64,000 bases of DNA from positions 413,564-477,563 of the forward strand of contig LNGK01000017.1 in the NCBI GenBank assembly GCA_001510575.1, in the 5' to 3' direction. Of this stretch, positions 11,789 through 23,376 are shown piece by piece. A program made the position numbers and the translations under genes. Below the pieces are notes generated by a model. It was not told the origin of the DNA and made no database searches. It saw only the letters and a list, made by a program, of their open reading frames with translations. Each line of letters opens with the position of its first letter. Position 1 is the stretch's first letter. This DNA comes from Knoxdaviesia capensis (lineage: Eukaryota > Ascomycota > Sordariomycetes > Microascales > Gondwanamycetaceae).

Positions 11789-13012
11789 CCCCCTTTTCAC
11801 ATGACGGTACCGTGGTTGCCTCCCAAATCCCGCCACTCGCTACCAGTTCCGTTCTACGGCTGCTGGCTCTCCGGAACTCGCCCTCCGCCCCCTGATAGCG
11901 GGACTTGGGATCGAGCACCTATCTCGTGGGAAATCACAGGTCGGCCTGCCACTCTAGGTCAGATTATTCATTTGTGGCCCCATTGTCCAGCATCCAGGCC
12001 CTTCCAACACCGAGAGATAAGCAGTTCTGGCAGATCTGGTGGGGGTGGAGGCCCAGGAAGGGCAAGACAGCGAGGAAAGCATTCCGGCGGCGCCGCGGCT
12101 CCCCCGTTCAGACCCGGCCCGTTCGTATGCTTGGCATCTCGCCGCGTAACTGCAGGAAAAGCCCGGTATTTTTGTTGGGTTTTCTTTTCCTTCTGGTTTT
12201 TTTGCTCAACGTGTGCGAGTGGCAACTTGTCACATGCAAGGTGTTTGCCTTGTAGATAGAAACCAGACGAAAAAACAGTTGCCCGAAATCCCACCGACAC
12301 GTCTCTTGCGCAATGCGGAATCCAGGCATCTCTCTTAATTGAAGGCTGCACCGTTCTTCCGCGGTACCCCCCGCGGCGGTTGCCACCGGCAGTCGTTCGC
12401 GCAGTCGTTCCGGCGTTTCCACCTCCGCGCGCACTGCCTGCCCTCCAGGAAGACAGACTCAATCCCCGGGCTAACGTAGGTTCGTAGTAGCAAACTTCGT
12501 TCTCGTGTTCCATCCACTAGGTAGGCCTGCATTATGGCCTTCGAAGATCACTCATAATAACGAAGTAGTAAAGGACAGAATGTAATTTCTTTTTCCATTT
12601 AACGCCAGTACAGAACACAACATCAGCGTGTGTGCGTGTAATAAGTAGATAGTGTGCAAAGGAGGTGGTATATATAAAACGCAAAAGTTCGAATCATGTG
12701 ATATTTCAAAATCCTCCAAAGCATTGCCTGCCTCTCCTGGTGGAACTGTAATTGAACGAATCTGATAGCTCAGCGGGAGAGAATCCACGAGACTCACATC
12801 AAGAAGATGCGCGAAGAAAAGAAGAGAGAAAAAATCAGAGAAAAGAAAAAACGACTCCCTTTCAAAGAACCAAGGTTTGAAAGGTTCACACAAAAATGAT
12901 TCTCGCAGCCCCTGAATTCCCGCATCAGTCCCATGCATAGAACCAAGAAAGAAGAAATGAAATAAGCAAACCAGAAATCAGAACACCAGAACTAGTACCA
13001 AAGCTTACGCCA

Positions 13013-14227
13013 TCAATCAATGCGCGAGAGGTACGCCTTCCAGGCTGTTCTTCTGTACCTCTCCGCCTCAAATCTGGCATCACCGGCCTGGATAATGCCA
13101 CGGCCCACAATCACGATATCCGCACCGGCACCAATCAGAATCTGAGGTGTCCGATACTGCTGGCCGTTGGCGTCTCCGCTGACGCCATTTGCCTCTTCAC
13201 CGGAAGGAGGCATCTTGCAGCCGGGAGTCAAGTGGATAAAGTCATCATCGGTCTGTGAGTTGAGAGATTCTTGGGCGATGAAGCCAATAACAAAGTCTTT
13301 GTGCTCCCGGGCAGCTTCCAGGCAGGCCTGTGTGTACTCTGGCGTCATGAAGTTGCCCTTGCTTGACATTTGCGAAAGAATCAGCAGGGCTCGGTCCATG
13401 GGCGGCTCTTCAATGCCAAAGAAGACCTCTTCGTCCACCTCGGCGCCATTTTTCGAGAGACGAGGCGAGTCGACCGTTTCGTAGTGCTGTGTCACCGTGG
13501 TCACGGACACGATACTGCCTTTCCGGCCGTCGGAAGGACGGCCATATGGCGGAGGCATCGGCGGCGAGGACGAAGTGCTCAGACCCGAGACACCGTTGGA
13601 TCGCGGAGCCGGGGCAGAAACCGTAGTGGGGCTAACCTCGCCGTCGTGGTCAATAATAACAACGTCGTCGGGGGCGATGGAGTCGGGGTCGATGTCGCCA
13701 TCCTGGTCTTCCTCAAAGCTATCAAAGCGGGGAGTGCCGACCGAGACGTGGGTCTTGACTTCGTACGGATAGCGCTCGCGCCAGCGCACGGCAGCCTCAG
13801 ACAGAGCCTCCACAGCAGCCTTTCCGGGAATCATGTTGACGTCGACAATATGAGCCCAGTCAATTATACGAGCAGCACCACCAGTGTACTGCATCTTCAC
13901 AGTATTGCCAATATCGCCGAATTTCCGGTCCTCGAAGATGAGGAAGCCATGTTTGCGGCCCAGAGCAGCCAGCCTAGCACCAGTGCCATTCTGGACGTTG
14001 TGGTCCCAGCCAGAAATAACGTCATGGTGAGTCTTGAGGACGACGATCGACGGACCAAGTTCGTCGGCCAGGTGCAGCAGATCTCGGGCGGTATTCACGT
14101 CGGCACTCAGGCACAGGTTCGAGCGTTTCAGTTCCATCAAGCGAAACAGATATGACAGCAAGGGATGCTTAGCATTTTGCGCCCGAGCCAAGTACGGCTG
14201 GCGAAGGGATGGGTGGGATTCCGTCAT
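13013..14227 (-). CDS. pyr4: Orotidine 5'-phosphate decarboxylase
   Basis: Intron-less, 404 residues. It catalyses the last step of de novo UMP synthesis, decarboxylating orotidine 5'-monophosphate in the cytosol. Visible family features: the LCLSADVN strand with Asp43, the LKTHHDVI strand with Lys65, the signature FEDRKFGDIGNT with the catalytic charged network Asp100, Lys102 and Asp105, and the phosphate-binding Arg376 in VGRGI. Yeast Ura3 is about 267 residues. This protein is longer because of a low-complexity acidic and Ser/Pro-rich insertion at about residues 165-265, as in Neurospora-type pyr4 proteins. I chose the ATG at 14227 (MTESHPSL). The frame is open 61 codons upstream, but that part looks like leader, and the family starts near this point. 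A near-consensus splice donor in sense orientation (GTAAGT, GT at 14787-14786) lies in the leader and might mark a 5' untranslated intron; no acceptor was assigned. Confidence 0.95.
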   Translation of the reverse strand: MTESHPSLRQPYLARAQNAKHPLLSYLFRLMELKRSNLCLSADVNTARDLLHLADELGPSIVVLKTHHDVISGWDHNVQNGTGARLAALGRKHGFLIFEDRKFGDIGNTVKMQYTGGAARIIDWAHIVDVNMIPGKAAVEALSEAAVRWRERYPYEVKTHVSVGTPRFDSFEEDQDGDIDPDSIAPDDVVIIDHDGEVSPTTVSAPAPRSNGVSGLSTSSSPPMPPPYGRPSDGRKGSIVSVTTVTQHYETVDSPRLSKNGAEVDEEVFFGIEEPPMDRALLILSQMSSKGNFMTPEYTQACLEAAREHKDFVIGFIAQESLNSQTDDDFIHLTPGCKMPPSGEEANGVSGDANGQQYRTPQILIGAGADIVIVGRGIIQAGDARFEAERYRRTAWKAYLSRID

Positions 14228-15640
14228 TGTCGAGGAGTGAGAGGGTGTTGGAGACAGGGGATCGAGTTGTCCAAGAGGAGTGTGTCGAGACGAAGTGGAA
14301 AGGTGGTACGACTTCTGAGGAGGGTGGGTTGTCCTCGAAAGAAGCCAGGATCCACAGGAGATGGGAGAATAGAGGTGTCTCTGAATACGGCGGCAGTACA
14401 AGACCGTCAACTGTGTTCAACACTGTCGAGTATCAAGGAGCGTGAGGTCGCAATCTTCGTCAGAACAGTGTGTCTTGCAAGACTGTATCATTCGAGTCTC
14501 ATATGGATACTAGTCAGCATAGGGTAATATATGAGGAGAGTGGTGACACGAAATCAATGTTTGCAGAAGCCAATTGAGGTGAGGGACAGTAGGAAGAAAT
14601 TGAATTCAGGCAAGAAGTAGTCACAACACTATAGCAATGGTGGAAAGGAAGAGTATATATAAATGGGCAAGTTAAGGGAAGAGGGAGAACAGGAGGATCT
14701 TAGGAAGGCGGATGCGAAAGGGGGGGCAGCGGTGCAGAGATATAAGTAATGGTATGATAGAAACAATGGTAGAGAGCACTGACTTACCAAAAAGAAGCGG
14801 CGGGAGTTCCGAGCACGATCCAGAAGAGTCGGAAGATTGGAAGAGAAGGGCCAGGTTGGGAGGAGAAGGGGGGAAGATAGGAAGAAGATTAGAAGGCGGC
14901 AACGCCGAGCAGGGGATGAATGGGGGAGAAAAAACCAAGAACCCAACGAGCTGAGAGATGGACTGTCAAAAAAAAAAAGAAGAAAAAAATAGGATCGGGG
15001 TATCACAGATGGTGGGGTGAAGAGGGAGGATCAAGCACAGATGCAGCGGGCCCTGACAGCAACCAAAGAAAAAAAAAAGGAAAAAAAAAAGGCCCGTGTG
15101 CAAGGCGAGGATTTTCGGGGAGGACTCGGATTGAGTTGGGGACAAAAAGAAGAGGCCTGCGCAAGACGCAAGACTGTCACCAAGATCTTTTCAAGACAGA
15201 TGAATTGGCTAAAGGCGAATAGTGGAAGACAGACGGAGTGAGGGTAGATGTGTATTGACTGCTATGATGGAGAAGCGATGGAGAGATCAAGATGAGGGCA
15301 AGAGATAGGGTTAGGCGAGCAAATATCCAGCAAAAAACGACAGTTCAGTAAATACGGTGAGCGTTAGATTCCTTGCAAAAAATGATGAAGCCGGAAAGAA
15401 GAAGGGCAGAGGAAGGCTCGGAGAGGAGAAGACGGGCGAAGAAGAGGAGAATCGGGAGAAAAAGTGATGGATTCCAAGTCGAAGAAGTGGGGGCGGGAAG
15501 CGATGGTACTTGGGGGAGAAAATGAGGTTGAAAATGTGGGAGGGAGAAAGGGAAACGCTGAGCTGAGATAAGATGAAGGGAAGAAAAAGTTTAGTTGCAG
15601 GGAAAAGAGGGCTGAAAAAAGAGACTGAAGTTATTGGCTG
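14228..15640 (-). promoter_or_regulatory. Pyrimidine-rich leader/promoter region of pyr4
   Basis: From about 14,550 to 15,640 the plus strand is strongly purine-rich (GGAAGAGGGAG, GAAAAAAAAG and similar), so the pyr4 sense strand is CT-rich for about a kilobase. This mirrors the regions upstream of the Zn2Cys6 and RHO1 genes. The transcription start is not determined. Confidence 0.45.
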
Positions 15641-16242
15641 ACAAGGCTATTTTGGCTAGTGGCAGGAGCACACCACCCAGATACGGCTGCAAGAAACCCG
15701 AAACTGGCTGGAGGAAGGGACGTGAATAGGACTGAGCCATTCAACGAACGGGGCGGAGAAGTGAGAAGAACTCCCGGTCTGTATGTACAGTAGTATGTAC
15801 TCTGGACTATGATGGCAAGACCGGCTTGCTGGTTTTGCTGGTTGATTGTCGGGCGGCTCCTTCCTAGTGGATTTCCGCTCCAGCGAGCGAAGATTTTATA
15901 GCTGAATGGTGAGAGAGGCGGGAATCGGGGCCTGGGCCAAGCAGGCTCGGCGTTCTGGGATTTGCCTCGATGTTACGATTGCTTGCTGCTATTTCAGAAT
16001 AGGGTTTCGGCTCCATTCCGGTTCTCTCCTGTCTGACTCGTTCGGGTCGATCACTAAGGAATTTTTCCTCTTCGTTGGGTCCGGCTTGACCGCACTGACA
16101 GATACATTGCTTTCCCGTTTGTTCCTAGGGCCTGGAGACTAGGAGACACAGCCCATGGGGAGGCTTTTTGGGAATGTTTCTGGTGGATCTTCGTCTTGTG
16201 TCAAACGGCCAAGGAGGGAGGGAAGAAAACAGGAACTCCGCT

Positions 16243-16244
<2 letters not shown>

Positions 16245-16277
<33 letters not shown>
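16245..16277. repeat. (TG)n microsatellite
   Basis: About 33 bp of TG dinucleotides. Confidence 0.95.
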
Positions 16278-16278
<1 letters not shown>

Positions 16279-16935
16279 TGGGTGAGACAGAGCTACGAAA
16301 GTGAGACGACAGAACTCCGAGGAACCAAGCAGATGCATGTGAGAGAGAGAGTTAGAGGTGAGAAAGAGAGTTAGAGGTGAGAGAGAGAGAGCTTCTGTAC
16401 TACGACCAGTAGGGTTTCAAGAATCACCATGATGGCCAGCCTCAGGTGTGCCGTTTTGCAATCCTCCTGGACAGGGGACTTCAGGAAGCGGGCTTTGGCC
16501 TATTTGAGAAAGTGTCAGTGTGAGTTGGTACTACATACACTACATAGAGAGGTAAGGAAGACGATACATGTCTGCATATACAGCAGCTCTCATGCGCAGC
16601 AAACAAAAATCATCCCACTCCGACATATAGGTAGATCAGGAATGCATCCAAACGCAGGGATCGCAAGACAGAAGGTGAGTCTACAGAAAACTAGTGACGT
16701 GGGTCTCCTTTTCTTTCTTGGCTGTTGAAACGTTCATGTCGAGATTTTCAAAAAAGGCTGCAGGGCATTCTTGTGAGCAGGGTTGCAATCCCACAAGCGA
16801 GAGACAGACACCCACTGCAAGACGAAGAAAAAACGGGAATTAAAAACGGCACAATGGAAATAAAGACTAGGAAAAAGCAGAGACAGGGAGAGGGCCACTC
16901 AATCGGTGAACGAAAACCGCTGGTCCGTCCCAGTT

Positions 16936-17018
16936 TAACGAGAAAAAAAAACAGAAAGAAAAAAAAAAGAGAAAAAAAAAAAGAGAAAAAAAAAAGAGAA
17001 AAAAAAAGGAAAAAAGAA
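16936..17018. repeat. A-rich stretch with periodic GAGA breaks
   Basis: Runs of 8-11 A separated by GAG or G about every 15 bp across roughly 80 bp; only A and G apart from a single C. It is simple-sequence DNA on the plus strand. Confidence 0.85.
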
Positions 17019-20000
17019 AGGCATTGGCTGGCGTCTCTGGCGGCGGGCTCGTGAGAAGCCTTTCTGCGTCCCCGGGAATGCCAAACTTGGCCTTTCGCCT
17101 TCAGAATCTGGGCTTGTTTGCGGTTCAAACTTCTCTTCCCTCGACAGCGTTGCTCGCCTTGTCCCGTTTGGGCATCTAGGCTTCTCTGGCTTTTCTCGCC
17201 TGTCTGTATGGAGGAGCATCAGCTCCATGAAAAACGGGCTGAGGGCTGAAGACTTTGATCAAATAGCACAAACAAGAACAGACAATAAAAATAAAATAAA
17301 TATCCAAAACGGGCTGCCGGATGTGCTGTCCCATATGCAAGTCTCCAAAACCGCCCCAAACTATCGTTTTTCTTGGTTGGTGTCACCCGTCCCAGACATG
17401 TAATATCGCGGCCATTTTATATCTTGGGGACTCGCACTGATTCCCCGCTGGCTCGTGCCCGTCGGTGTTTTTTTTTTCGCCACTTGAAAGCTTCACACAC
17501 ACTTTCAAAGAGATGTCTGAATATTACATAGGCACGGATGTATGCAAGGAAGTACATACAGTCCGTCTAGGTCTAGTATACCTAAGGAGATACGGGATAT
17601 TTGGCAGTCTTTTCTGGGAACTTGGCGAGATCGAGCTTGGAGCGGTGTGATCGCTTGATGGCCCCGTCACCCTCTTTTTCCCCCACCCCAACACTTTGGG
17701 GGCGGTCATGAGATGTCCCTGGCGAGCTGGCCAAAGCGAGGAGGGGGGAAGTGGAATGAACTAAGACACATATGCGCAAGGATTTCCGCCAACAAGACAG
17801 ACAGAAAAAGAAAGAAAAAAAATTGCAGATAAGCGCGGGAAGCTGGCCGCTTTCTACTAGAGGGCAAACAACCAGGTGCATGCATAGGACGGCTCACGGC
17901 CAGGTGAGGCTGCGTCCTATATCATGCAGTGAGGGTTCTTGGCTAGCTGGCAATGATAGATCGATCCCCTCATATGAACGCAACATAGACATCTTCATAC
18001 CCATTTCGGGTAGGGTCGTACTTTTCCTCGCCTGCTAGTTGTTACTTATCACTGCCTTTGGAGAATGCCAACCCAACAACGGTTACTTGTTCTGCAGTCT
18101 CTGGTGCAATCCGTCAGATATCACATTCCCACGCACAGCATCACGAGCAAATGTGCGTTTGCCCTTGATATCTCGCACCCACTCCCGGCCTCAGCCTTTG
18201 TGCACTACTGTACGGATGTATCGAGCTGCATGAGCCGAGGCCCGCCTGCCTCTTTCTGTCTGTTCGATCACTAAATGTGCTGGGTGTTGTTGTTGGTGCT
18301 GGAGACTGGCGTGGAATGAGAATCACAGAAGGCAGCGCTGTTAATTCATTTGCACATCATCTAACACGGCTTTTCGTATCGAGTGTATCTGGCGAGGAGT
18401 GGTCGTGTCGTCGAAGACCCTAGATCAAGGTCAGGTCAGGGTGTCACTGGTGTCTGTGCGTACATGCAGGTCTGATTTCAAACGTAACAGGAAAAACGAG
18501 TAACACTACAACTCCGGCCGGCCTGCTCCACTCGCCGCCAACTCTCCAAAGATAGCTTGGGGGGGTTAGTTTGGATCCGAAAAAGCTCGGATCAAGTCCC
18601 GCGCGAAGAATCTTTGTCTCTGGTCCCCAGCATGCTTGGAAGAGAGGGGGTTTCCCTTTTTCCCCCTCTTGCTTGATGAGCTTCCTGTCTGTCCACGTAG
18701 TATGGCCGGTATTATACGTATCACACAAACCGCTGACCCCGAAGCATAAACAGTGGCTGGAACAGATGTTTGGCTCCCAAAAAAAACCGATGCTGGTGAT
18801 GGCCCTGTCAAGCTGAGAGAAGCGAGGGGCGGGCGGGACTGGCTAGCCGGTGAACATCGAAAGCGGCGGAGCGGGTTGATGGGGAGGTCGGTGGCGTGTA
18901 CGGTTTGTGCTGGTCCTCGCCTCACACGACTGTGCGTTTTACGGTGAGCATGCACGCAATGTCAGTCATCCCAACAAAGCTAGCCCGTGAGTGAGACTCG
19001 ATGCACTCCGGTGAAATCCCCTATCTGGGCTCTTCCTCCTCTCCTCGTCTCTCTCCCCACGTCCACAACATATATAGAAGTATTCTTGGCCATCTGCAAG
19101 CCCTCAAAGACCAGAGAGTGGCCATAGCTTTTTGCCTTGTCGGTCCGTCCTGCAGGTTCGACAGAGATAAAGAGACGAGATACGGTTGAACTGTGCAGGC
19201 ATGATACAGAGACTTAGGCGAATGAGACCCTCGACTTTTCGCAAGTTCGATATACAGTCCCCCACTTTCACCAAACAGCCCCAAAGAGACTTCATTTACC
19301 TTCTGGGCGCTCCGACCCAAAGCCGCCCCCCGTCCCCGGATATCAACGGCTCTCGGGCGTAAATAAGCCCCCCTATTTTTTTGGGGGGGATTGTTGTTTC
19401 CTGTCCTTTCTATCATGCGGAAAGTTGCAACAGAGCTTTGTCCAAGTGGCTTGGGTATACCACAACATGATATTATCTTATTCTGAGGGGGAAGTACCCA
19501 TGCTTTCCTCCAGGTGAACAAACCGACACTTCGCCTCTCTACGGAGAGCTACTGCAATACTACGCACTTGTCTCGGGATGATTTTCGGCGGGAAGCACAC
19601 AGGGTAGTGGTGTTGTACTATGGGATGGCGGCTCCGGCACGGAAAATCCTCACGAAAACAAAAATGGAAACACCCGAACTGTGATTCCTCTTTCCCGGGC
19701 GGGCATTGCTCGGCATCCAGGAGTATCAGTGAGTCCGACCCAGGCGGGAGGTCAGAGAGATGGGCAGATCCAGGTTTGTGTGTAGCCCGATGATTTCAGG
19801 TTGGTGATATGCTCACTCTCGTTTGTTTCGAGGGGTGGGTAAGATCTGCACTCGCTGGTGCCGGTCAGAGCACAAAACAAAGCCAAACCCATTCCCCAGG
19901 AATGAACTCATTCCTTCTTGCTTATCCAGAAACCCGAAGTGTATGTCAAGTTGTCACAAGTGCTTGCCCACCCAGGGACTGTTTCGCGTGTCTCAGCTTC

Positions 20001-21240
20001 GTCCTACCTCGATGACACGCAGCTATCCTCGGGCCAAACAGCTTGGACCCTGTATCCGCATATCAACGCCTGCCCCCCTCTATCTCTCTACGGAGGACGC
20101 AGTCATGAAGTGTGGTGTCAGCGGATCGCCCCAGCCCGCCGGGTGCGCCGGTCCCAGCGCCCCGGGAATATGTTCGGGTTTCACGCTTCTCCTCCGGGCT
20201 TAGTTGGAGACTTTGGCCCTCTAGTGCTCGTCCCAGCGGGATCAGATCAGGTCAGACCAGGTCTCACTCATTCCGTGCGGGCTTGGAATCTTGTCTACAG
20301 CCCCAGCTGGGTCAGTCTTCCGAGCGTGTTCTCGGGTGGTTAGCGGCATCCAGAATATTCGGAAGCATATATCTTATGTATTCAGGTCGGATGCGGGATG
20401 GTGTGCCGCTTTGCTCCTGTCTCCCGGGTTGGTGGGAACAACGGGGACTCCTTGCATTCCTGTCCCGATCTGCCTTGGACGGGAGCTAGGGCACTGATTG
20501 TATCACTGTAGCTTCTTTTGCACGCTTCATCAGATGTCCGGCGAGGTGAAGTAATGAAACTTGCAGCTCTAGGAATGCGATGGGTAGTGAGCAGCAGTGG
20601 AGTGACGTTCTTGGTCAATGCGTACAATCCATCTATATCCGCACCCACCATTGCAAATGTAAGTCGAACAGGCAACACGTCGTAACCAAACCTTAACCCT
20701 AATATTGACAACCCAATGTCTCGAGCATTCCAAGCATCGCAAGACGATAAAGAAGAGCCGCTATCCTAGCCAAGTTCATGCTGGCCCGTCTGTTCCTTCC
20801 CCCCACCCACCCAGACCACGAAGGCCAAATCAGAGTCCAGCGATATCCAGATTACGAACGAACGGAGACAGACACCTAACGTACGCCGGCCGGTTGTCCA
20901 CTGGCCGCCCCTTCTCCTCCAAAAAAAAAAAAAAACAAACCAAACCACGGAACACAGGAAAATGCAACTCTGAGGCAGAGTTACTCTGTTTCTTACTATC
21001 AGCAGGAGGAGGGAGGGTGGCTGTTACCTAAAGATCTCTTCTTCCCTCCCGTCTGTTGGTCGTAGCACTCATAGGCAGGATACCCAGAGAAAAAAAAAGA
21101 AGTGGGAATAATGTATCTGTCACGCGCTGAAGTTCGGTCCATAACGGGCATGAACAAGCAAGGCGGCGGGTTCCCTTTGTAACCCAAAACCGCGACTACC
21201 CCGCGCTTGACCAAACTTCAGGGCTGATCAGCTCTCCATT

Positions 21241-21430
21241 AATACCAGCAGCCCAGAGTTTCTTTCCCTCTCTTCCTTTCCTTTTCCTCTTCTTTTCTCT
21301 TTTTCTTCTTCTCCTCTCTGTAAGCTCGTTCAAAACACAAGTCTTTCAACTCTCATTTCACCGTCACCTGTCATCAACTTTAATACATCCAATAGCCACC
21401 CCACCAAAATAGCCTTCTCATCTGCCCACC
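21241..21430 (+). promoter_or_regulatory. CT-rich leader of the small Cys-rich gene
   Basis: A dense CTTTCC/TTCTTC pyrimidine stretch at about 21258-21330 is followed by CAAAACACAAG and TCAACTTTAATAC before the start codon. This arrangement resembles leaders of well-expressed filamentous-fungal genes. The start codon context is CCCACCATGC, with A at -3 absent but a C-rich favourable context. Confidence 0.5.
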
Positions 21431-21689
21431 ATGCATCCCGTCAACTTCCAGCACTCTACCTGCCCCAAGTGCAACGCCGAGGCTTCGGGCGACTCGAAGA
21501 CCTGCGGCAGCTGCGGTGCCGTGAGTGTCCCCCCCCCCTCCCCCCCCTCCATAATGTTCTTTGCTCCGCGGCGGCGTCAGCCCCTGGTCCCGGACCCAGG
21601 ATCCTCCATGTCCGGACACACTTAAAGGCTGGAACCTTCACGTATACTAACTCCGGGCCTTTGAATACCTACAGACTTGCCCCAACTAA
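21431..21689 (+). CDS. 34-residue Cys-rich peptide, two exons, zinc-ribbon/metallothionein-like
   Basis: Exon 1 is 21431-21520 (30 codons) and exon 2 is 21675-21689 (4 codons plus stop). The 154-bp intron has a GTGAGT donor, a perfect TACTAAC branch point at 21645-21651 and an ACAG acceptor 23 nt further on. Splicing adds a short tail ending in TCPN. The peptide has Cys 11, 14, 25, 28 and 32 (two CXXC pairs plus a fifth Cys), which suggests binding of a metal ion such as zinc. I do not recognise a named family. The textbook intron and CT-rich leader argue for a real, possibly well-expressed gene. It is too short for most gene finders. Its cellular role is unknown. Confidence 0.7.
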
Positions 21690-23376
21690 ACGTGCTCCTG
21701 CCTGCTCGCCACCGTCCTAACTCGGCTCGCCGAATCCCCCCCGGCCCTCACCGCCCCGCACTTATGCGCGGCCGTCGGAGACACGCACGACAAACTCGCT
21801 GCGGCATGGATCCTGCACTGGAGTGGACAGTGAAGCGGGTGCTGGGCGTGAATGGATAGGAAACCCGTGATAGTATTGTTTTTCTCAGACTGGTGAAGAG
21901 GAACCTGCTGTATTGCTTTAATATACCTATTTGATACCTCGTTTCTAAAGCAATTTGCCATCTTGTAGTGACCCCCGATGCCTTTGCCTAATATGCACTC
22001 TACTAAGTAACGCCTGGTCTTCACTGGTGTATCGATAGTGCCCATGATGCACTACGTAACATGATATAGACAACATGTGTATGGACCTGGTAAAAAGACT
22101 GTTTGAGGGCTACCTAGCCTTCCTTGGATTCATGCAGGCTCCCTCCCTTATAGCCACATATACTCGAGATCGGCCACCCAAACACACTTCAGATCTCATG
22201 ATCAAGCACCTAACACACACGAATGAATCATACTCTAGCCCCTCCATCCATACTACTTCACATTTCACATATCTTTCACAGCACAACACAAAAGCTCAAA
22301 AGGCAAGGAGGGGACCCCCCCAAGCCAAGGGGGCCAGTTCGGTTAGAAGAGTAGCAATTACGATCAGGAGAGAGAGAGAGAGAGAGCAAAGACAAGAGAA
22401 AAGTGACACAAAAAAAGAGAAACAAATATTATGACTCCAAAAGTAAAGAAAAGAAAAAAGGGACAACAAGGACAGAAAAAGACAAAGTGTTGGGTAAGGG
22501 GAAACGGGAATAGGAAAGAGCAAACAGCAGCAATGATAAAAGCAAGACAAGAAAAAAAAAGAGAAAACGAAGCAATGTCCATCCTCCGCCCCATCTCCAT
22601 GCAGGTATACAGAGCACTTCCTCCCCTCCTCTGATCAGAAAGTTAAAAACAAGTAAAAAGAAACAACAAAAAGGGATCCCAGGACTCTTGCAGATATTAA
22701 CCACTCTGAAACGGAGAGACAGAAAAAAAGTTCCTTCATTCTTCTTTCTTCTTCATTCAAAAAACAACTCTCACTAAAGCCATCTCAACTGTTCCAAGAA
22801 CTCCCTTCCCGAATACATAATTTGAGAAAGGCTTTGAGACAGGTGACTTGGCCAAGTTCAAACTAAGAAAAAAGAGAAAGTCCCGACTTCCAATCCTCCA
22901 CCAAAAATATCTCAGTACCACACTTGACAGGATCGGGGTGTGTGTTATCAAGTTGAATGTGGCTTTTGTTAAAAAAGAAAAATCTTTGGCGAAACAAAGC
23001 TTTAAAAAAATAAACGCGGAGAGATGAAGACAAAACGCTGAGAGAACGGACGGATTAACGGCCGTGCTAAAGCAGGTGACTTCATAGCCCAAGTTCAAGT
23101 TCTCCTGTCTCCAAACAAAAGTTCTACCAGCCATCTGGAGAGCAGGGAAAGGACGGGAGGGAGCCAAGACATGGAATGAAGGAATAAAAGAAGAATAAAA
23201 GCGCAATTGGTTTCGAAGGGCTGCCTGTTTGCGAGTTTCTCAAGTGATGCCATCCATCATTGCACTCTGGGCCGTTCCAACGTGGTAATTGGACCTGTCA
23301 TCTCATGGACGGATGTCAACAGAACAATGGAACGGCCGAGAAGCGTCGGGCTGGCATATCGGGATTGTCGGGGCGC
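21690..23376. other. Intergenic between the small Cys-rich gene and RHO1
   Basis: The first few hundred bases should be the 3' flank of the small gene. The part next to 23376 should be the 3' untranslated region of the minus-strand RHO1 gene. From about 22,360 to 22,760 the plus strand is A/G-rich (GAGAGA, AAAAAGAG). No gene, RNA or repeat is recognised. Confidence 0.5.

Larger units (their letters stand above)
6331..13012. other. Long intergenic region without a supported gene
   Basis: About 6.7 kb with no reading frame that shows a known domain, consistent codon use or plausible splicing. Open frames overlap each other in several phases, for example four frames across 10116-10997, which is typical of GC-rich non-coding DNA. 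It holds a CACAGT/ACTGTG cluster (6771-6888), a CT microsatellite (7665-7713), a G17 run (11116-11132) and a TG microsatellite (11739-11788). The end next to 13012 includes the 3' flank of pyr4. Confidence 0.5.
15641..21240. other. Long intergenic region without a supported gene
   Basis: About 5.6 kb between the pyr4 upstream region and the small Cys-rich gene. Open frames here are short, overlap in several phases and show no recognisable domain. It holds a TG microsatellite (16245-16277), an A-rich stretch with GA breaks (16936-17018) and scattered TGTAC-type palindromes. I see no tRNA, 5S rRNA or transposon. Confidence 0.5.
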
